From Symsagittifera roscoffensis (taxonomy: Eukaryota; Xenacoelomorpha; Acoela; Convolutidae): a stretch of DNA of 64,000 bases. The stretch covers positions 3,035,633 to 3,099,632 of the forward strand of contig NC_087066.1 in NCBI RefSeq assembly GCF_963678635.1, given 5' to 3'. A model generated the notes under the pieces. That model ran no database searches, was not told where the DNA came from, and saw only the letters and a list, made by a program, of their open reading frames with translations. A program made the translations under genes and the position numbers. Positions 9,201 to 24,200 of this stretch are shown one piece after another (position 1 is the first letter of the stretch; every line of letters starts with the position of its first letter).

Positions 9201-12200
9201 TGTGCGTTTTAAAGCTTCCCTTTGCCCCTTTCTCGCTTGTGTTTGCGAAGTTGCAGCTTCGCCTGTGTCAATAAGTGTGACTCATAAAAGATTCTTGAAA
9301 TTCGAATTTTTTTGTTTCTTTTGCTGTCTAGAGCTTTGACTATGTGTAAGGGTCAGATTCTTCTTTTTTATGGACATGCACCAAAATGTATTCTCAGTTT
9401 TTAAGTTTTTTTTGTAAGTTTGTTTTTCTTTGAAGCTTGAGCTCAGAAACTTTAGAAACTATATATACGGACTAGTGATATGAATGTTTTGTCCAGGTAT
9501 GCACCGGACTGTGTGTTGCGTGCGGAGATGTTGGAGCCTGCGAAGTACTCGACGATGCCGATCACATTCTCCAATGTGCCATGTGATGCTGTGCAGCAGA
9601 ACGCGACCTTCTCCAACTTCCTCAGTCCCACCGCCAGACACGAGTTCCTCAAACTACTCAACACAAGTCAGGCTTCTTCACAACCGTTTAGATTCATTTC
9701 TGTAGCCATATAAATGGCCAATTGAACATTTGGAACGTTTCAATTTTTTACCATTGCTTTAACCAAGTTAATTACAACCGGATACTAGACTTTTTCCGCA
9801 AAAAAACGGTTTATCAGGATAACTGAAATTGTTTTTCTCCATTTTAAACCTAGGTTGACTTAACATCTACATTTGGTAGTGTGTAGTTGAAATTGCATTT
9901 TTTTCCAGAAGTTGATTAAGAGTAATGCACGTTAAAATAATTTGATTTAAAACATAAAAACTTAGTTTTACTTGAGTAACGTTAGTTTAATTTGAGTATT
10001 TTAGCGCATTTTTGGATCTAAATTTGTGCAAAACTTGAAAACAATTTTTTTGATTTTTTTTTCTTTTTGTAAGTAACTTTTCTAAAAAATTGTTTTTGAA
10101 TTTGCTTATTTTACTATGACTGTCGAATATACCTAGTCTTCAGTTTTTTTTTGTTAAGCTCTTTTTATCACACCACGCCGAAAAAAACGACAATTATTTG
10201 AAAAAAAAACTTTGTTGTATTTATTGAGACTGGTCGGATTATTTTGTGACACTTGCACAGTAACCGGCTATCCTTGTTTAGCTTGCAAACGCTGATTAAG
10301 AATGCGAACTTAAAAAAACCAAAACGGCAAAAGGTTAAACTGAGCGGAAGACTTATCTGAAAAAAGGAAAAAACACGAACTATTCAAGTGAAAAGACAAT
10401 TCGTATTTTCACGCTTGGACTTCTTTTAACGCTTCTTTAGAGAAAAATGGAAGTAATTTTTTGTAAGCTGTGAATTTCAAAATCATAGTCGTCCACATTT
10501 GAAATTACAGGTCCAAATTTGAAATTATAAGTCCACATTGAAAATATAATACCATAAAATAAACTAAAGCATCAGAAAAGGTTGCAAGAAGTATTTTCAA
10601 AAAACAAGGACAGCCGGTTGCTGAGCAATAAGCACAGAATGTTCCGACCATATTCTTGAAAAAAAAACTACAAATTTTTTTAAAATTTAGTTTCAATTTT
10701 TTTTGCGTAGTGTGAGGGAAAGATCTGAACGAAAGACTATATTTCAGACATGCCGATATTCATATTAAAATAGGCATTTAAGAAAACTGTTTTTTTTTCC
10801 GAAAATGATCAATAAAAAAACCAAAAAAAAAATTTTTACAGAAAATTTTACTTATTTTATTCCCAAAATAGCGCTAAAAAACGTTGAGAACTAACTAAAT
10901 TTACTGAAATTTGCAGGGCTTTGATAAAAAAAGTCAAGTGTTATTTACCATTCACTCGCGACTATCCTTCTATTATACTAAATTGGACGAAAATCAAAAA
11001 CTTCAGTCCGGTTTTTCTCGACACTGGGACAATTTTTTGTAAGTTTTTAATATTGTTCGAAGCCTGACTGAAAGAGAGTTAATATGATATATCTTTCAAC
11101 ACAGTCCCTAAGGTACCTGAGTTAGCGCGTAAAACGGAAAAGAGACTTATCTTCCGTTGCAAGATAATTCATCAGACAAAAAATGGCCCAATAAATAATC
11201 AACAGTGGGATATGTACTGAAATCAGGTAGTTATCCTTGCAAAAAAATTGCATGCAAAAATATATCCAAGCTCGAAAAGGTTTACTAAATTAACAACAGA
11301 AAAGTCAGTTCCCCCTGACAAGATACTTGCTATCGCTGGAGTAATCAAAATGGATATTACGATAAAACTTGGGTAAACGGCCAAGGTAATTGCGCAGCTT
11401 CAGCTTTCAATCATAAAAGATATGCAAAATATAATTAACAGAACGAACTTCAAACTGAGTTGACATAACTTGGTATACTCCACCTCTAGTGGCCAAAAAA
11501 CTTCAATTTAAGAGTCCTAAAAATTGACAGCTTCTTCAAATAAAAGAAACCGACCACTCGGTATGTCCTCAAAACTTCAATGTCTGCTTTGGTTGATGAT
11601 TAAAGTTTCAAGCGAAAATCAACTTGACACTCCCCTGAAAACTCAAAATTTACAGAATAACCACCGATGTACCGTTACAGTTTAAGTCTCACAAATAGAT
11701 AAACTTTATCCCCTGGAATAAAATGTTTTTTTTTAAGATGAAAAAGTCAAAGGCAATAAAGCGTTGTAGAACCGAATGGCACAGAGAAACAGCATCGCGC
11801 GGGAAAATTATTCTGTGCTGCTTAACAGTCGGCAAACACTAGTCACAAATAAAGCAGCTACCTATGCTAAAGAACTGCCAATGCAATGGAGCAAACGTGG
11901 CACCAAATACAAATAGACACAATTATGCGTAAAAACAACTAGGGGGCCAGCTAAAGCTGGATATATGTGTTTCGTATTGAATGAATTTGCTATACTGATG
12001 CGGCACAAAAATGGTGATTTTTCAAAAATTGGACTTAGAGCAAAACCTTAGGTGTTCCCTATTAAAATAAATGAGAAAAAGTTTTTAAAAATTTTTGGGA
12101 CAAACAATTTTCCCAAGGAGATGACATTGCTCTTACAAAAATTAAGGGGTCACCGCTTCTGCAGGTACCATTATCGCAACCGGTTCTTTCAATTGAACTT

Positions 12201-15200
12201 TTCATCTCAGATTTGATTGTGTAAATTTTAAGAAAACAAACAGTTTCTAAAAACCGGTCAAAAAGATTTCCAAAAAAGGAAAGAGCAGGTCATGGCCGCT
12301 GAAGCAGAGAAGATTCCCAAAACCGGGTTTCTCTATTAAACACAACCTGAGAATTGTGTTTCTCAGAAAGTCAAAGTTTGCAAAAAAAAACTTTACGTTT
12401 CAAAACTTCGACTTGTTTAAAGGCTATAGTTTTTTTCTTGAAAAAAAATGGGCATGGCCAGTTATAAAAGTAGGCTTTCAATAACCTGTTGTTTCGAATA
12501 AACCTATGATATCAGATTTGGAAGGATACTTGACGAGGAAAATCCAAAAAACGGTCAACAAATCAAAAAATTTACTTATCATAGAATCGTAGCCTTTCGT
12601 TTGAAAAAATAGGGCGTGGCCTCTTATGCAGAAGGGATTCACTTCAATTGAACCAAAAATTTCCGATTTGGGAAGGTAGACGTCAAGAAAAGCCAAAAAA
12701 CTTTAAAAAAACGATCAGAGATCAAAATTTTGAAGTTTCCGAGGGCCATAGCGTTTGGTGTCGAAAAAATGGCGATGATAATATTCAAAAATGAGAAAAT
12801 TGAGTTTTGGTTTCAATGAATTGAACGATTTTGAGAAACTCCTCAGCATAAGCGGCTACATCAATTTTTTTTTACTCTAAGTAATGGCCCTCGGAATAGT
12901 CAAATTTTTGATTTTGACCGTTTCGTGAATCTTGTCGACTCTTCTCGAAAACTAACTTCTCACATCTGATATTGTGGGTTCAATGGCGATAACGTGTAGT
13001 GAGATGCTCCCCTGGATCAGTGGCCACTGACAACTTTTTTTCAACAAGTCATCGCACTTGGAAAAAACGACCGAAAAAATCAAAAAATGAACTTTTCCGA
13101 GTGCGATAACTTTTTGTTGAAAAAAAAGTTGTCAGTGGCCACTGATGCAGGGGAGCATCTCATTACACGTTATCACCATTGAACCCACAATATCAGATGT
13201 GAGAGGTTAGTTGTCGAGATGAGTCGACAAGATTCACGAAACGGTCAAAATCAAAACTTTGACTATTCCGAGGGCCATAACTTAGAGTAAAAAAAATCCA
13301 TGCAGCCGCTTATGCTGGGGAGTTTCTCAAAATTGATCAATTCATTGAAACCAAAAACTCAGATTTAAGAGTGGTAGTTATCGAGAAAACAAAAAAAAAT
13401 CAAAAATAGTCAAATATTCCCCCACAGACTTTTCGAAGGGTACAGACAGAGAGGTCAAGTAAAAAGAGACTCTAGGGGAGTATGCAGGCACGCAGGGTAG
13501 TAGGTGGTTTGTCAATTGATACCCCTTTTTTTGTAAATCAGTAGAGGTTTTTTCCGAGAAAAGCTAAAATATTTGCTAAGTGAAAAAATTTTCCAAAGAA
13601 AAAATGAAATTTCAACTAACCGAGTGGTAAACATACAACCAAGTTGAAAAGTGCGGAGGGGAGTGTTAATATTGTTTTCCATGAACAGACCCAAAATAAG
13701 GTCTTTATGTTGATGAAAAATTGACCGGAATAATTTGGTCTGCGGATTAGCGAAACAAAAAATAATAAAGAAGGAAATACGAAGTCAAGGCAAGTAAAAT
13801 TACAAATTGTAGGAGTAAATCAAACACCAAAAGCAACAATAAAGAAAAATTTAATCAGCTTAAAAAAAACGATTCCTGGATGTTACAACTAAGCCGACAA
13901 CAGATAATCAGACAAATAATTGGCCGACAATTTTTTTAACCGAATATTTCCCGTTTGAAAAAAAAACACGTCCTGGTCAGACTTCAACCCAGGTCTTTTG
14001 TAGTGCCAGGCATATTAGTTACCTCCAGGCCAAGTTGACCGCGAAGGCTAAGACGTTTGAATTTGTTATAAAAGAAGGTACCACTAGAGATGAGTCCAGA
14101 CGAGTCCTGTGAACAAAGTTATTTACGGAAAAAAAGTCTTTTAACCGATTGCAAGACCCTTGATTGTTGCAAGGGTAAATATAACAAACTGAAAGCATCC
14201 ACACTAACTTAGCATGTGATTAAACGGGGCAATGATAAAGACACATTATGTAGAAAAATATGCATTTAAAAAAATTGCGAGATATATGGCGAGTTAGAAA
14301 GTTTCCGAAATCGAAATTGTCGTTATGTTATGCTGATATTGTTTGAAAGAAATAGATTTTTTCGGGTCATTTCATGAAGGAGAATGCATCAAATGAAATA
14401 TTTTCGAATCTGAAATTACTGAATTTACTAATCGAATCTCAAAGCACATGCTATCAAACATTCACACCAATATTTGCGACTTAGATTACAAAAAAGAGAT
14501 CAGTCGTACTATTACACTGCGCTGACTAAAGTTAGGGTAAAAACTAAAAATAGGGTAGAGCGCGGGTTGAAAACTTGAATGTGTTTTCGAGTCAGCTATT
14601 TTGATTATATCATTTGCGCTGCACGTTGTTGGTTTTTATCTTTTGGTTTTTTATTTTTTGAAAAGCGCTACTTTTGAAAATTTTGTGGAGACATTTGCAA
14701 AGTTTTCTCTAAACTCGTCAGTATTAACACCCAAGTGCCTTTATAAAAGATGAAGAGCCAGGCAACCGAACATGAATTCCACAGGTGACACAAAAAGTTA
14801 TAAACCACAACAAAATTAAAACCAGGATTGGTTTAAAAGCCCAATATAATAAGATATCGGAGGAAAGAAAGTCTTCCCTACGCTCCAAAATTTAAAGTAT
14901 TATTAATTAAATATTACTAACAGACGCGAAGCGGAATGTTGCACCTTTTGGGATACCAAATTATAGCAATGTTTAAAAAATATTACATTTTCTTAAAAAA
15001 AACTGATACAAATCCTGAATCTCAAAAATTAATATAACTCCAGGAAATTCATTAAAAATGATTACTGGGTTTCATTCGAAAATTTTACAAAACGAAAAAT
15101 CCATTTTTCGCTTCATTTAAACAGAAGCCTAAAAACGAAAAAATGAAACAAAAAAACGAATTTCAAACAATCGTCTGCAGAAAAATAACAAAAAGTTCGT

Positions 15201-18200
15201 AGTTTTCATAGAAACTATTTACCGAAGCCATAAGTTATCTTCGGGTTATCAAAACACTAATAATTTTTCGTAATTAACAGATGGAATTGGTTTTTCATAA
15301 GTAAGAGGTGGAAATAATAAGACAAAATTAGGATTTTGTTCAAAAAATCGTGGTCAAAAATTTCAAAACTGAAAGGAACCTTTGCAAAACTCTGGCAACT
15401 TGGAATCGAAAGAATTACACTCGCAAGTTCAATATAAATATTTGGGTATCAAAAGTCTCCATTTTGCTTGCTTATAAAGAAAAGCAAATGATAAAAATTT
15501 AAAAACCTGAACCAAAGTTTTCAACACCATGAAGCGGATTATTCAACACCATTTGCGATATTACAGAAAAATATTTTTGCAAGCTAGCAGAAACCATGAA
15601 ACAAAAGCATCTAATTCAAAACAAATGAAAAATTGTCTTTAAAAGACAAAGACCAAAATTTTATAACTTTTCGCGATCCAGCAATTACTGGCACTACGCC
15701 GGAGTGAAATAAGTATTCAGAAACATTAAGCGTGCGGCGAATCAGACTAAGCTGGGGAGGTAAACTATTGTCTTCTAAAAAGAAAAACTTAATAAAGTTC
15801 TGTAGAGTTCCTAATAGACTATATAATTCTGTAAAATTAAGATTTTTCCGACCATTGAAAATGGGTAGGAACGTAATATTTATTTTTATGTTTTCCACAC
15901 AAAATCAGGTACCACAAACTATCATTGAATCGGGTCCCATCATCAAAATATATCCCTTTGAAGCCCATTTAGACGTAATTCGTACGACATTTAAAAACTT
16001 TCAAAAGTTGTCCCAGTGCCGAGAAAAACCGGTCTGAACCTTTACTTTTGAGTTTTTGGACTAATTTCAGCAATTAAAGCGATTGAGTAATATTCGTTGT
16101 ATGAAAATTAGTCTTTTAGGCAAAAAAAATGATTGCGAAAAAAAAATTAAAATTGGAAGCTTCATTTGGAGCTGCTTTGGCAATAAACTTTAACAAAAAT
16201 TCGAAAACAACTGTTCGATTATGCCTAGATTACTAACTTACTACGCGCGTGTACAGTTCTGTCATCAGGCCACGCCACGCACAAGAAACGACACTAATTT
16301 GATAACTGAGTTATTTGCCAAACTTTTTGTTGTTTTGAATGAATGTGGTTGGAACACTCTTTGCTACTTGCACAGCAACCGGCTATCCTTGTTTTCCATT
16401 AAATTTTGTTTTTTCTTAATTGAAGATAATTTTTGCAATCCTTTCTGACGCTTATGTTCCTTTTATGGTATTATAATTTCAATATGGACTTATAAATTAA
16501 AATTTGGACCTATAATTTCAAATTTGGGCTATGATTTTGAAATTCTCAGCCTACAAAAAAAAATTTATTTTTCTCTAAAGAAGCGTTTAAAGAAGTCCAA
16601 GCGTGAAAATAAGAAATGTCTTTTCACTTGAATAGTTCGTGTCTTTTCCTTTTTTCAGATAAGTCTCGCGCAAAAGTTAATGTTTTGCTGTTTTGGTTTT
16701 TTGTTTTTTTTTAGTTCGCATTTTTAATCAGCGTTTGCAAGATAAACAAGGATAGCCGGTTACTGTGCAAGTGTCACAAAATAATCCGAGCCTAGTCTCA
16801 ATAAATACAACAAAGTTTTTTTTAGATAATTGTCGTTTTTTTTCGGCGTGGTGTGATAAAAGGAGCTGAATTAAAAACTAGAGATTGGGTATATTCGACA
16901 GTCATAGCAAAATAAACAAATTGAAAAACAATTTTTTCTCAGAAAAGTTACTTGGAAAAGGAAAAAAAACTTGTTTGCAAATTTTGCACTTTTTGAGGTT
17001 TTGAAAATTTTGATTCCAGAAAGGCGCTAACGTTACTCAAGTAAAACTATGTTTTTATGTTTTAAAGTAAGCTATTGTAAGCTAATAAGCAGTTAAAATA
17101 AGACTGCTCGCTTGCTTTTTTGGCTCAAAATAAGACGAAAAAAATGGAATTTTTCAAATCGGTTTTTCTCAACTCGGGTAAAAAAAATTTGAAATTTTTA
17201 ATGTGGTTCGAATCACGACTGTAAGGTCTTTTATATGACATATCACTCATCAACCCATTCCTATGATAGTTTGCGGTAAACAAAAAACAAACAATTACGG
17301 TCTCCGGTTACAGAATAGGAAATCAAGCTAAAATAGAGCGTACATACGCAAATCAAATAAAAACGAAGACCGCCAATGAAAAAATCAATGATTTTCGAAA
17401 AATTTATGATCAGAAATAAAACACTCTTGAATCTCGATCTACACTCGCCAAATAACTTCAGGAGACATAAGCAGTAATCATAAATCAAAAAATAATTTTT
17501 ATTTCAATTTTTCTTTTAAACATTTAAAGAGTTCGCTGTGCTATCACTTTGAACCAATTGAGAATGAAACTACTCATTGTAATTCTGTTACTAAGTTGCT
17601 AAAAACGAAATACAAACACTTAAAGCCGACAAATGTATAAACCAGAGAGCATACATCCAAAACTGATATTTTTTTCTTTAGAAACAAGAGTTTTATTGTG
17701 CAGAAAAACCCACAATGAAATTCAAAATTGAACTGAAAAAGTAGAAAGTCTAAAAATGAAACACCTGGCAAGTAAATTGACCAAATTTGGGACGAAAATA
17801 ATTTAACATAGCCAACTGACAGTTGGAAAAGTGCTACCTGTTTTTTCAAAAAACAATACTTTCAGCTGGAAAAATAACTAGCTCCGGACGAGATCCAAAC
17901 CTAGGATTTTTGCCCTCCCAGATGTAGACCTTAGCTCTAGGCCAGGTGTGCCGGAGAATCCAAGATGTTTGAACAAATGATTTAAGCCTTACATCAAAAT
18001 TGTTAAGGTCACGAAAAATTTGATCATTTTTTTGTTTCAAAAGTGGATTTTATTTTTAAGATTTCACAGCGGAATTGAAAATTTACCTAATGATCCAGTT
18101 TTGTTAAATCAAAATTTTATCAAAAAAGCACCAATCAAAAAATGCTCTTGAATTTCAACGAGCTTAATGGGCATATAATTTTTTTTCCAGTTTTTTTCAA

Positions 18201-21200
18201 ATTGGGTTAGTTTTATCAAAAATATCAATCTGAAATTTTTATTGAAATTCAAAAAGCTTAAAGGCTGTTTTTGGTATTCTGGAAATTGATGTTATTCAAA
18301 AACAAGTCAATATGTACGCTGCGATTAGCAAGGGTAGTGCAATCGGGTACTAGACTTTTTTTTCACAGGACTCATCTGTTCTGGACTTCTAAACTCATTT
18401 CTAGTGATACCTTGTTTCATAATTAATTCAGGTTTCTCAGTGTTTCTGGCCCTTTTAGCCTGGAGATAATGGTAAGTCTGCGACGCAAAGGTCTTTAGTT
18501 CGAATCTGACCAGGTCTTGTTTTTTCCAAACGAGAAAAATTGTGTTTCAAATAAAAGTGTCGGCCATTTATTTGTCGGTTTGTCTTTTGTCGGCTTAGTT
18601 GCCACATCTGGGTATCGTTGTTTTTTTTGCTGAGCTTATTTGTAATGGTGCTTTTAGTGGTTGATTTACTCGTAATATTACTTACATTGGCGTGTTTACA
18701 CTAGCCAGCTTGCGAAGCGTAGTGTATTAGTACGAACCTTCTTTTGTGTTCCTTTTCCTTCGCCTCTGTGTTCCTTTTCTGTTTTTTTTTTGTTTTCTTA
18801 AAAACTTTTTTCAACACAAAATGTTTCTGCCTATTTTTTATTTGCTTAGTGACCTAATTTTGGGTTCTTTTCAAAGGGAACACAATTTAAACATTTCCTT
18901 CCGCACTTCTTAAGTTTTTTTTGCGTTTTTACCACTCGGTTTGTTGATTATTTTTTCTTTTTTCTTTCGGCTTAATAGACGGCTTATTTTATATCGGCTT
19001 AGTGGCCTCTTTTAGCGTCGTGTGATGCGCGAAAACGTTTTTGCGTGCTTATGTGTGTTATGAGGGGAAAGGGGTCGTAAAAATTTTTAATCAGTTTTGA
19101 ATTTTAAAAAAATTTGGCTCGAAGAGTTTCTGCTCAGTTATTTTTGGCTTTGTCACCGCCTGGTTAATTTTGTTCCGATGCTGATTTTGCGTTCTTTTGT
19201 TTGGGTATGTGTTTTTCAGAACTATCTTGATTCATTTTAATAGATCTAGTTGTATGTATCGTAAGTGCTGCGAAGCTCAGTTTCGCCTCTGTGTATTTTT
19301 TCTGTTTCTTGCGTTCATTTACTCTTTTCTAAAAGTCTGTTAGCTATATTTTTAAGTTCAAATTGAGTTCTCCTTGAGCTCATTGACTCTTTTCGAATAG
19401 TCTGTTTAATGTTTATTTGATTCAAAAGTCTTTCTTTTCCTTAGAAAATGTTTCAAAAACTGTCAATCGTTGCTTTTGGTTTTCTTGAGCTCATAATCAG
19501 TTTTCCAAATGTCTGTTGGCTACGTTGTATGTTTGTATTTTTTGCTCTATTTATCAAATTTTGAAATTCTTCGCGAAATTGATGTAGAGGCGGATTCTAA
19601 TTGCCTAATCTATCGTCTTACGTGGATGATTTCTTCGCTTTGTTTGTTTTTTTTCTCCCGAAAAAGAGGGAGAAAACAGTCTTTTAACGTCGATAATCTT
19701 TTAAGATGATCGTTTGCCTGGGTGATGTAGTAGTCTTAACTAAACTAACTATTTTTCGATGACCTGTTTCCAGCTTTAGCGTCGTCCTTTTGTTTCAGTG
19801 GCGGAAGAGGACACGCCAGACGCAATGTCAGAACTGAGTGGGATGACGTCATCCCTCGCGGGCGCACTGGGTGGGGCGGGGGTGAGGCGGAAGTTCCCAC
19901 TGGTGGAGAGTCCAGTGTATTGGCTGTTCAACAAGACAGACCGCAGGGCCTTCTGCTTCTCCTCCAAAGTGTGTCTGGAGGGAAACTACCTGGACCTCAG
20001 AGGCAGCTCCTCCGCACAGCTTTTCATATACGTGCAATTGTACAGGCGGTCAGTACAAAATTTTTTCTTTTCAAATATTGTTATTGTTTGAAACGAATGT
20101 TTTCTATTTCCTCTGGCGTGCTGAAAAATTACTGCAAGTTTTTCTTGACGCCATTTTTTTGATAATTGACGTGCAATAGAATAGGCGCTCTTTGTTTTGA
20201 ATTGGTTTAAGAGTGGAACAGTTGCCATCAGAGTTTATAATATTTGCTTTTTTAATTGAATGGTTTTAACTTTCGGAGCAGCCATTTTAATAGAAGGGTG
20301 TCTTCGGATAATAATACTGTTATCCATATCTAGAAGGCCAGTTTGTTATTTGCTCGCATTTATTAAATTTTCACTTCAAGGGTGGAAGTTTTTCTTTTGA
20401 GAAACTTTATTTGTATACGATTTCATTATTTTTTCATTTCGGTTTTCTGTCAACTATTTTTGAATGATTCTTTGTTTTTTTCCTGGAACAGAGAGTTCAT
20501 TATTTTTAGTATAACACTAGTCAGCTCAAGGATAACATTATCATTCATGTGCGATGCTTTCGGAGCGTTACATTTGAGGAGTTTTAACTCGGGTGCCTCG
20601 CAATTAAGTACAAATATCATATGTTCAGACATTTCTCTCATTTATTCAAAATAATATAAATTGTGTCTCATTAAAAAACGACGTCTCTGAAGTGGAAGGT
20701 TCTTGAGTTTTCATTCAAACAACAGTCGTTTTCCTAATTTCGACGAAAAATCATTTAGTCGAAGTTTCTTTTAACTGAATGTGTAGTTGCGCTAGTAATT
20801 AGTTTCATTTTTCTGAAGTATTCTTATTCATCGATTACTATGATTTATTGTTGCGAATCAAAGTGAGTTTAGTTTTGAAACAACTTATTTGTGCGACCAA
20901 TCACTTGATGCTCTTTTCAAGGTGTTTTTCACGACATTTTACGCATGCGAGATCAAGTGTCTTGTAACCGGAATCTCCGTCTTTTTTTTCATGTAAACCA
21001 ACTTCTTAAAATCTCTGAGCATTACGAGCAGGGTCGCGTTCTGACTGACACGCTTGTTTTCCTGATAATTCAACAAACATACCGGTAGCAGGTAGTAACC
21101 ATATTTTAGGTTTCGTGGTTTTCCGTCCTTATTTCGGCCGGCTCATTTCCGGTTTTTTATCATATACACTCAGTTTTTTTTCAAATAGTTTATAAGGCAA

Positions 21201-24200
21201 AAATATTGTGTTTGTGGTGTTTTAAAATTGTTTCAGAACGTATTCTACTTTCGAAAGTGGAATTTAATTTTAAACTTTCTAAGCGGAATAGAAAAATTCA
21301 CCTATTGATCCAGTTTTCACAAATTGGTTTTTTTTTTTCATTTTGGTACCGCAGTAGGAATATTCTGATAATTTCATTGCATCCGGTTTCTCTTGTTTTT
21401 TTATTTGTGTGAAAAATTTCGTGAAATTCTGTGTAAAAAATAGCCTCATTCATCCGTCTTTATTTTCAAAAAATACCTCATAACATCATAACAAAGTTTA
21501 AATCAAAAGATTCGAAAATGGAAAATCTTGATCTTTTGTTTCTCTATCGATTGTGTAAAAATACAGTCTAGTGAAGCATATCACGGAAGTTGGCTGCTTA
21601 GAAGATCTGATTGCAAGATACGACTTCAATTCTGTAATTTTTTTCTTAAGTTTTTCATTTGCGTTTTCTGAGTTTCGTTGAAGTTTTTTTTGCAGTTAGG
21701 TTCTGCAGAAAATTATCGACATAGGTGCGTTTGATGATTTATGGCGTGGACTGTAATGGTGTATATGTGTACCTCAAAGGTGAGCTAAGTACCTGACTTC
21801 TTGAAGTAAAGAGAGATGTATGCGAGCAATGGTGAATTGCATCTTGTGCTACTGCTTTTATTGGGTTCGCGCGGGGCTTTCTTTTGAGTTATCTATCTAT
21901 CTATCTATCATTTAAGGCATTTAGTGATTTAAATAAACCTTTCGCATTTCGATCACGCGTGGCCGCGCTCATCGGCAATTTGGGTCACATCTTGGCAAAA
22001 TGGAATGTTGCTCCTTTTTATTGTCATAGAGTAGTAATTTAACTATAAAGGTGTATATCTTCTGTTCCGATTTAGCCCTGACATTTGGGTCATTTACGGT
22101 CGTAAAATAGGAATAGCCACGTTGATATCTCTTCTTCTAGCATGCTATGCTAGTGTTGTGCATGTGCTGCTCCCCTAGCTGTAGAATTCGCAGCAGATAG
22201 ATAGATATATCATTGTCACCATTTGCAAATTCGAGGAATAAATGCAGTTGCAACATGCAAAGCAAACTTATATGAAATGAATGCTGTTTAATGGTTTGGT
22301 GTTGCTGCTTTGAAGCTGTTGCAAAAGACGCTCTCTGTTGATCGAGAAAAGTAATCGAGTTTGAGTAAAGTGAAATCCTAACTGTTTGATGAGTCACAGT
22401 TTTATGATTCTCGATTTGTTGATGGGTCTTGTGAGCGATTCCGTTTTACGATTGTTTTAATTGGGTCGTAAATTGTAATAAATGGGACAAAGTTTCAAAA
22501 GGTTGATCGAAATTAGAGAACACAGGTTTTAACCCTGAAATACACTTATGCAGTCCTTTCGCTTTCTAGTTGCGATATCATTTGTGTGGCACAGATTCTA
22601 CTATTTCACTCACTATTACCAACTTCGAAAATAATGGGAAAAGCTACCAAATTTACTTCTCACCGTTATATTTGTTGCAAAGTTGATTATTAATTTAGTG
22701 CTTTAAGATTTTATAAGCAACTTTCAATTAAGTAGTCAATAGATGTTATCAGCTGGAATCTTTGCCAAATAAACTTTGCATCTGAAGGTTGTTCACACAC
22801 AGATCAAAGCTTGATATAATTTAACTCCCAAAATCAACATGACCATGATGACAAACTTGTGTTTGGTTTCCATTCAATCCTATATTCCTGAAGCTGTACC
22901 CTAGCTGAAGTATCTACATACCATAAATTGTGCAACATTTCTCCTGGTAAGTTTTTTTTTGTAATTTTTGGATGCCTTATAAATACATGAGCTCTGCAAT
23001 GATAGATTACTACAAGTTCAAATTTAAGCTAAATTTTAATTTAATTTATTTCAATGCCAATCGATCAGATGTTATCCATTTCTTTAATCAATTGATGACC
23101 TGAATATTTTTGCAAGCGATAACAAAATTTGTAAATTTCCATTATTTAGGTCGAATGCTGTTGCTTAATATCGCTATTTTTTCAATTTGAGAAATTCGTC
23201 ATTCATTTTAAACCCGTTTTTCCAGGCGAAATTCAATAAATAAGGCGAACAATGTAGCAGTAAATTAATTTCGGATGTATGCCCAATTATTAGCTACGCA
23301 ATTAGACATAATTAAACTCAAATTGAAGTTTATACTCCTAAAATGCCGTTTTTCAAGAACCACTTCAGACTAAATTTGCTTAGAAATTCAGTTCTAGAAA
23401 TTTGGCCGAGATGAAATGATCTGAGATACCCTAATGAAAGTATCAACACTTGGTTTCAAGTGCTTGCCTTTTTTTGAGTTCTGAGAATGCCAGTTTTCAC
23501 CATCCGAAGGAAGTTTACCATCTGAAGGAACTCTTTCTCGAAAGAACGAAATAAACACAAGTGTTTCATTTGAGTTGAGAAATACGTAACAAACAAATTG
23601 GTTGTTCAGCCTGACAATTTTCCTTAGCTCTGTAGTTTCTTTACCCTTGCGACAGCAAGGGTATTGTAATCGGGTTCTAGACTTTTGTTTTCCCGTGAAC
23701 AACTTCGTCCACAGACTCATTAGACTCCTAGTGGTACCTTCCTTGCTTCAAGTTTCAAATTTTTTTAGTGTTTCTTGCACACTTAGCTTGGTTGTAACGA
23801 ATACGCCTAGGACGGCAAGGGTCCTGAGTTTGAATCTGACCTGGAACAGTTTGTTTTTCCAACGGTAAATGTTTCGTTTCAAAAAAAAATCGGCCGAATA
23901 ATTGTCTGTTTATGTTGCGTCGGCTTAGTTGCCTTATCTAACAATCGTTTATTTTAGCTGTAAACAATTTCCACTGCAGTTGTTTTCAGCATTTTAAAAT
24001 TCCGACAGAATCGAAATTTGCTTTTCTCATTGGTTGTAGTTTTACCAAATCCAATCAAACATCCGGCGCATCTGGAGTAGAGGTAAAACAACTGCTTGAG
24101 ACGTCAAACATTTGCGATTCGAATCCGGTAGGGCCCTTTCTTGCCAACTAAGAGTTTTTGTGCTTTTTCGGACTATCTGTTTTCGTCTCTGTCTGTTTAT

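Larger units (their letters stand above)
7033..9496 (+). other. intron 2 (2.46 kb) with dispersed repeats
   Basis: T-rich on the plus strand. It contains a family B hairpin repeat (7975-8370) and another copy at 9175-9310. A sequence at 7749-7800 resembles the head of the SINE family. An 18-bp tandem duplication lies near 8100-8137. No additional exon is supported. Confidence 0.55.
9667..19798 (+). other. intron 3 (10.1 kb) of the coactivator gene
   Basis: Occupied largely by repeats listed separately: compound family A elements, a Helitron with palindrome, SINEs and family B. No exon beyond those given is supported. Confidence 0.6.
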
